A DNA stretch of 48,106 nt from Bacteroidaceae bacterium (GTDB lineage: Bacteria > Bacteroidota > Bacteroidia > Bacteroidales > Bacteroidaceae). This document shows positions 44,463 through 48,106 of this stretch, one piece after another. The position numbers were made by a program, and so were the translations under genes. The stretch spans positions 1 to 48,106 of the forward strand of contig JAKSLJ010000027.1 in assembly GCA_024401275.1 (NCBI GenBank). The letters are read 5' to 3'. The notes beneath the pieces were generated by a model, which did not search any database, had not been told where the DNA came from, and saw nothing but the letters and a program-made list of their open reading frames with translations. Position 1 is the first letter of the stretch; every line of letters begins with the position of its first letter.

Positions 44463-45977
44463 ATGGCTTTTTTCAACGAAATAGATAATTTCCAGCCGAG
44501 CATACCTGTTCAAACGCGTTATGGCAATGCTCCCGCAGGTCTGACTCTCCCCGACAGCGACCAATGTCTGTTTCGCAATGTCATAGAGAAGTATTTCTCC
44601 GACGACTTGCAGCAAGCCACCGTTCCCGAAGTGTCAACTTCGGGCTACAGCGACGACGCCCACTACACCTTGCCTACTGACAACGCCTGGGAAGGTCCTG
44701 CCTTCGGCATAGACATTCCAGAGCGCGAACTTGTCAAGGATTTGCACTACGAGGAAGTTGACACCATCAACTCTACGGAAATCCGCAATCAGTTTCCAGT
44801 GCTTCAGCAGAAAGTCAATGGTCACGACCTGATATGGATGGACAACGGAGCGACAACCCAGAAGCCGCTTCGTGTCATTGATGGCTTATCCGAATTCTAC
44901 AAGCACGACTACTCCAACATCCATCGTGGAGCACACACATTGGCAGCTCGCAGCACTGACCAGTATGAAGGTGCTCGTGAGAAGGTGGCTCGCTTCATCA
45001 ACGCTCCTGCCAAGGAGAACATTCTCTTTGTACGCGGAACAACTGAGGGCATCAACCTTATTGCGCAGACCTTTGGCAGGAAGTTCCTTGAGAGGGGTGA
45101 CAACGTCATCGTTTCAACACTCGACCATCACGCAAATATCGTGCCTTGGCAGCAGATATGCAAAGAGCGTGGAGCAGAGCTTCGCGCCATACCTTGCGAC
45201 AAGAACGGCGACCTCATCCTTTCCGAACTTGAACGTCTTATCACGCCTCGTACAAAGTTCGTCAGCGTGGGTCATGTAAACAACACTTTCGGAACCATAA
45301 ACGATGTGGAGTCAATCATCCGCACGGCTCACAGTCGCGGAGTGCCTGTCCTTCTGGACGGAGCGCAGAGCGTAGCCCACACTCGCATCGATGTGCAGCG
45401 TCTTGACTGCGACTTCTTCGTCTTCTCCGGTCACAAGATCTACGGACCTTCCGGCATAGGCGCTGTCTATGGCAAGAAGGATTGGCTTGAGCAACTTCCA
45501 CCATGGCAGGGCGGCGGCAATATGATAAAGGATGTTACCATCGAGCATACGGAGTTTAATGCACCGCCTATGCGTTTCGAGGCTGGCACACCGAACATTG
45601 CAGATGCAATAGGTCTCGGCTATGCACTGGATTTCGTCAGCAGCATAGGCATTGAACGCATAGAGGCTCACGAGCACGACCTTACCGAATATGCTCGCCA
45701 GCAGATATCTCGCATACCAGGCATTACGATCATCGGCAATCCGAAGAACCGTGTCAGTGTAATCTCCCTCGATATTCCTGGCATACCGGCACCAGAGGTC
45801 GGACAGTTGCTCGACAAGGAAGGCATCGCCGTGCGTGCCGGTCATCATTGCGCCCAGCCAGCCCTCCGCTCTTTGGGCTATGAGATGTCCGTTCGTCCAA
45901 CTTTCGCCGTCTATAACACTCGCGAAGAGGTTGACCGCCTAGTCATCGCATTGCAGAAGATTGTCGGCAACGCATAA
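44463..45977 (+). CDS. Cysteine desulfurase, encapsulin cargo type
   Basis: The 504-residue SufS/CsdA-type enzyme converts cysteine to alanine and an enzyme-bound persulfide. Residues about 105-504 are the enzyme: FPVLQQKVNGHDLIWMDNGA, DHHANIVPW, PLP lysine Lys325 in SGHKIYGPSG, and active Cys463 in RAGHHCAQPA. The first 105 residues (MAFFNEIDNFQPSIPVQTRY and on) are an extension rich in Pro, Ser and acidic residues, missing in housekeeping SufS; in family 2 encapsulin systems such extensions drive loading into the shell. It starts five bases after the encapsulin stop, so stoichiometry may be coupled. No other SUF genes are nearby. Confidence 0.93.
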   Translation: MAFFNEIDNFQPSIPVQTRYGNAPAGLTLPDSDQCLFRNVIEKYFSDDLQQATVPEVSTSGYSDDAHYTLPTDNAWEGPAFGIDIPERELVKDLHYEEVDTINSTEIRNQFPVLQQKVNGHDLIWMDNGATTQKPLRVIDGLSEFYKHDYSNIHRGAHTLAARSTDQYEGAREKVARFINAPAKENILFVRGTTEGINLIAQTFGRKFLERGDNVIVSTLDHHANIVPWQQICKERGAELRAIPCDKNGDLILSELERLITPRTKFVSVGHVNNTFGTINDVESIIRTAHSRGVPVLLDGAQSVAHTRIDVQRLDCDFFVFSGHKIYGPSGIGAVYGKKDWLEQLPPWQGGGNMIKDVTIEHTEFNAPPMRFEAGTPNIADAIGLGYALDFVSSIGIERIEAHEHDLTEYARQQISRIPGITIIGNPKNRVSVISLDIPGIPAPEVGQLLDKEGIAVRAGHHCAQPALRSLGYEMSVRPTFAVYNTREEVDRLVIALQKIVGNA

Positions 45978-45984
45978 ATATGGA

Positions 45985-46006
45985 GGTGCGGTGCCCTCAC
46001 CGCACC
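45985..46006. repeat. Short perfect hairpin after the desulfurase gene
   Basis: GGTGCGGTG and CACCGCACC pair perfectly around CCCT, eight bases after the stop codon. There is no T run, so it is more like a REP element or mRNA 3'-end stabiliser than a classic terminator. Confidence 0.7.
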
Positions 46007-46030
46007 ATCAGCGAACTTGGCTGATACCTT

Positions 46031-46101
46031 TGTAGGGCGAGGATTTCCGAGCTGCGAATCGGTATTATTGTGCGAAACGGCTCGGAAATCCTCGCCCTAC
46101 A
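46031..46101. repeat. 72-bp dispersed palindrome, copy 3
   Basis: Arms 46031-46054 and 46078-46101 match copies 1 and 2, with one base changed in the left arm (GAGCTG). The loop is unrelated. A T-rich stretch (46106-46115) follows, so this copy might terminate the sulfur operon transcript. Confidence 0.88.
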
Positions 46102-46118
46102 TTTGGTCTTTTTTTGCA

Positions 46119-46129
46119 GAATATTATTC
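46119..46129. promoter_or_regulatory. Operator-like site 1 before the Lrp-type gene
   Basis: GAATATTATTC is a perfect 11-base palindrome in the context TTGCAGAATATTATTCCGA. It starts 94 bases before the -7 box, against 93 at the sulfur operon. Confidence 0.6.
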
Positions 46130-46160
46130 CGACAAAGCGTCTTTAGTTTTACTCCACACA

Positions 46161-46171
46161 GAATAATTTTC
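46161..46171. promoter_or_regulatory. Operator-like site 2 before the Lrp-type gene
   Basis: GAATAATTTTC in the context CACAGAATAATTTTCCGAA, 42 bases after site 1 and starting 52 bases before the -7 box. Confidence 0.55.
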
Positions 46172-46212
46172 CGAAGTTCACGGAGAATGCATAATGTTTC
46201 GTGAAAAGTTTG

Positions 46213-46220
46213 TACTTTTG
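46213..46220 (+). promoter_or_regulatory. -7 box of the Lrp-type gene
   Basis: TACTTTTG, identical to the box of the sulfur operon, 30 bases before the ATG. No -33 TTTG is visible. Confidence 0.6.
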
Positions 46221-46250
46221 CAAAAGACTATTCTATAAAATATGTAATCT

Positions 46251-46727
46251 ATGGAAAAAATTGATGTCACAGATATAAGACTATTGCGCGAACTGCAAAA
46301 AAACGCTAAACTCACCACAAAGGAGCTTGGCGACCGTATAAACCTTAGCGCATCGCCTACCTTTGAACGTCAGAAGCGATTGGAGCGTGAGGGCTACATC
46401 ACCCGCTATGTAGCGAAGGTTGACCATCGTAAGTTGGGCAACAACCTCGTCGTGTTCTGCAATATTCGTCTGAAACATCATAGCAAGAAGCTTGGTGAGG
46501 AGTTTGTCGCTGCCATGCAGAAGATTCAGGAGGTTACCGAATGCTATAACACCTCTGGCGATTTCGACTATCTCATAAAGATCTACCTTCGCAACATGGA
46601 GCATTACCACGACTTCGTCTATAACACCCTCGGCGTGATAGACTGTATTGGAAGCCTCCACAGCGTCTTCGTCATAGCAGAGGAGAAGACAGAGGCAGGC
46701 ATCCCTGTGGCACTTGATGCAAAGTAA
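46251..46727 (+). CDS. Lrp/AsnC family regulator
   Basis: The 158-residue protein has an N-terminal winged helix-turn-helix (IRLLRELQKNAKLTTKELGD, LSASPTFERQKRLEREGYIT) and a C-terminal RAM ligand-sensing domain (VTECYNTSGDFDYLIKIYLR). Lrp/AsnC proteins form octamers that wrap DNA and respond to amino acids. Given the shared paired sites before its own promoter and before the sulfur operon, it probably regulates both, perhaps in response to methionine, cysteine or homocysteine; the effector is a guess. It is a single-gene unit with its own terminator-like hairpin. Confidence 0.93.
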   Translation: MEKIDVTDIRLLRELQKNAKLTTKELGDRINLSASPTFERQKRLEREGYITRYVAKVDHRKLGNNLVVFCNIRLKHHSKKLGEEFVAAMQKIQEVTECYNTSGDFDYLIKIYLRNMEHYHDFVYNTLGVIDCIGSLHSVFVIAEEKTEAGIPVALDAK

Positions 46728-46765
46728 AAACGCATTTGTATTCTTTTTAGCACACAACGACAACT

Positions 46766-46800
46766 CCCACGACTCCGAAATCTGAAGCCGTGGGATTTTA
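46766..46800 (+). terminator. Terminator-like hairpin after the Lrp-type gene
   Basis: CCCACG (46766-46771) pairs with CGTGGG (46789-46794), then ATTTTATATT. It resembles the terminator at 39153-39195. The T tract is short. Confidence 0.6.
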
Positions 46801-46953
46801 TATTGTAGGCCACACAGGGGACACACAGAATTTGCGATAGCCTTTCCATAATCAGAGTAGATCCTATTCTGTCTCTATTGTAAGTTCTTCGGGGAATGGT
46901 ACCAAGACATATATTCAAAGTCTAATGGTAACAATGAGTCAGAGAACCGTCCC

Positions 46954-47118
46954 TCAACTCATTCTTTGGATTTTCTCAAAGAAATAGATAGAATATTTCC
47001 ACATGTCCACAGCTACAGTTCTCCCTTTGGGGTCTGTTGCTCTTACTAGATTATTATACAAATCAGAGGTTAAGTCATCTGCTGTAATTGTGACACATTG
47101 ATCTTGATCCTTTTTCAT
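46954..47118 (-). CDS. Small 54-residue protein, operon with GIY-YIG gene
   Basis: The ATG at 47118 overlaps the stop codon of the GIY-YIG gene as ATGA, strong evidence that this short frame is real and translationally coupled. The product starts MKKDQDQCVTITADDLTSDL and ends FFEKIQRMS. It contains RATDPKGRTVAVDMWKYSIY, with no recognised domain, signal peptide or membrane segment. It is too short for a family call. A partner or regulator of the GIY-YIG protein is possible but unproven. Confidence 0.65.
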   Translation of the reverse strand: MKKDQDQCVTITADDLTSDLYNNLVRATDPKGRTVAVDMWKYSIYFFEKIQRMS

Positions 47119-47630
47119 ATATCATCATTTAAATGATTTCTATTATTAAATATAGATGGTAACAAACCATGAAAACCGGTATTTTCTATGACCAAATCAT
47201 ACCACAAACAATATGATTTTGTCTGTTGTTTATTAGTCAAATTTCTCTCAACTTTATAGCCAAGACTTTGAAGTTCCGTTATTAACCCACTTTCTATGGT
47301 CAAAAGAAGTCTGTCAAAGCCATGAGGCTCATTTTCATATGTTGCTAAACTATGAGGTTCTATGATTCTTCCCAACCGTACATAAAATTCACCATTCTTA
47401 TGCAAAAAGGCTTTGTCTTTATTAATATGTTGCCTGAATCTTTCACGAAAACTTTGCCTAGTCTTTCCTATATAAACTGGAGTTTCATCAATTCGGTCTG
47501 AATAGAAAATACATCTCGATATGTAGTAAACTCCGCACTCATCTATAGAAGGATTATCCTCAAATTCGTCCCATTTTCGGGGATATGTCCAGTCTATCTT
47601 TATATGTCTGAGCCTATTATACCTTTTCAT
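47115..47630 (-). CDS. GIY-YIG nuclease-superfamily protein
   Basis: The 171-residue protein has a GIY-YIG-like core: ECGVYYISRCIF stands for the GIY strand, TPVYIGKTRQSFRERFRQHI for the YIG strand with the conserved Arg and following His. The domain spans about residues 30-125; the Glu that usually completes the site may be in TIESGLITELQSLGY. Such proteins range from homing and restriction nucleases to UvrC-like repair enzymes. The gene is AT-rich relative to its neighbours and sits next to a phage-like gene, suggesting recent acquisition. It heads a two-gene unit with the 54-residue protein. Confidence 0.8.
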   Translation of the reverse strand: MKRYNRLRHIKIDWTYPRKWDEFEDNPSIDECGVYYISRCIFYSDRIDETPVYIGKTRQSFRERFRQHINKDKAFLHKNGEFYVRLGRIIEPHSLATYENEPHGFDRLLLTIESGLITELQSLGYKVERNLTNKQQTKSYCLWYDLVIENTGFHGLLPSIFNNRNHLNDDI

Positions 47631-47647
47631 AATGATTGTTTGATTCG

Positions 47648-47655
47648 CAAAATTA
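47648..47655 (-). promoter_or_regulatory. -7 box of the GIY-YIG operon
   Basis: CAAAATTA on the plus strand reads TAATTTTG on the minus strand, 17 bases before the ATG. A TTTA 20 bases further up could be a weak -33 element. Confidence 0.6.
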
Positions 47656-47756
47656 CAAAAATATATTATAAACCATAAAATTTTCCAGATAATTCTGAAG
47701 TTTTGCCAACATTTTATGTCTTTCCTTCTTCATTTTGCTATGCCTACCTTTGCAAT

Positions 47757-48106
47757 ATGCAAAAGCAAATCACCGAACAACAAACAATAGCAGAACGTGA
47801 GAAATACGTTTCTGCTTTCAACGATACTATGATAAAGATATGGCAAGAGCAGATCACGCTCCTCGGTGTCATCGACACGGGGAGACTGCTGCACTCGCCA
47901 TTGTCCATCGGACTAAGCGCCGATGGACAGTTCTCACAGGTACAGCTGTCACAGGCGTTCCTTGAATATGGTCTTTGGCAAGACTATGGCACTGGTGGCG
48001 AAGTGCCGCGTGGGAACTCTGGTGACATAGGACGTGAAAAGAAACGTCAGCGACGTCCTTGGTTCTCTCGCAAGTACTATGCTTCCGTCATGAACATAAA
48101 GGACTT
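47757..48106 (+). CDS. Phage-like protein, 5' part
   Basis: An open frame starts at ATG 47757 (MQKQITEQQTIAEREKYVSA) and runs off the window after about 116 residues. The segment FLEYGLWQDYGTGGEVPRGN, then GREKKRQRRPWFSRKYYASV, recalls a family of structural (head-tail/neck type) proteins in Bacteroidales prophages; this is from memory and unverified. Its base composition is more GC-rich than the adjoining GIY-YIG gene. TACCTTTG at 47745-47752 is a -7 box so close to the ATG that the mRNA could be leaderless. A prophage or remnant may continue beyond the edge. Confidence 0.55.
   Translation, partial: MQKQITEQQTIAEREKYVSAFNDTMIKIWQEQITLLGVIDTGRLLHSPLSIGLSADGQFSQVQLSQAFLEYGLWQDYGTGGEVPRGNSGDIGREKKRQRRPWFSRKYYASVMNIKD

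Noticed and set aside
39348-46727. Thiamine or molybdopterin synthesis cluster
   Set aside because: The carrier and E1 resemble ThiS and ThiF, but no thiG, thiH, thiC, moaE or moaA gene is present. The PLP enzyme and JAMM protease point to amino acid sulfur chemistry.

Overview
The window looks like chromosomal DNA from a member of the Bacteroidales, probably Prevotella or a close relative. Promoters fit the Bacteroidetes consensus (TTTG about 20 bases before TAnnTTTG), ribosome binding sites are weak, and exported proteins carry type IX secretion (T9SS) tails. Other pointers are a PorZ-like propeller, an OstA-like protein and DUF4369/DUF2059 proteins. The genus is an inference.

Layout. 1-10.5 kb: tRNA-Asp end, PQQ-propeller lipoprotein, carboxylesterase, PEGA/FGE-like protein, ABC-F ATPase, QueH, patatin-like lipase, trigger factor. 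10.6-18.5 kb: leucyl-tRNA synthetase, an OstA-like envelope protein and a CotH/lamin-tail T9SS cargo. 18.7-33.6 kb: a surface glycan region with a sugar ketoisomerase, an acetyltransferase fused in frame to a subtilase, four glycosyltransferases, a flippase, a radical SAM protein, an acyltransferase-3/SGNH protein and a PorZ-like protein. 33.6-39.2 kb: an M15 peptidase, nadA, a DnaA-box cluster that could be an origin, two exported proteins of unknown role, tRNA-Leu and a GH27 alpha-galactosidase. 39.2-46.8 kb: a sulfur island. 46.9-48.1 kb: a small GIY-YIG operon and the start of a phage-like gene at the edge.

The most interesting part is the sulfur island. In order it encodes a MetY/MetB-type PLP enzyme, a ThiS-like sulfur carrier whose Gly-Gly is masked by a four-residue tail, a ThiF/MoeB-like E1, a DsrE-like protein, a TusA-like protein, a JAMM protease, a family 2 encapsulin shell protein with a cyclic-nucleotide-binding-like domain, a cysteine desulfurase with a cargo-type N-terminal extension, and an Lrp/AsnC regulator. 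The simplest model is that an encapsulated desulfurase makes persulfide, TusA and DsrE relay it, the E1 loads it on the carrier as a thiocarboxylate, the PLP enzyme transfers it to an activated homoserine, and the JAMM protease both unmasks the carrier and releases the product. The same pair of GAATATTATTC-like sites stands at matching distances before the promoters of the first gene and of the regulator, which suggests the regulator controls both.

Three families of short dispersed repeats run through the window: a 72-base palindrome with 24-base arms, a GC-rich palindrome (CCCCCTCTAACTCCCCC type), and a GCAGAAT heptamer. Two of them have entered coding sequence in frame (queH, the ABC-F linker, signal peptides).
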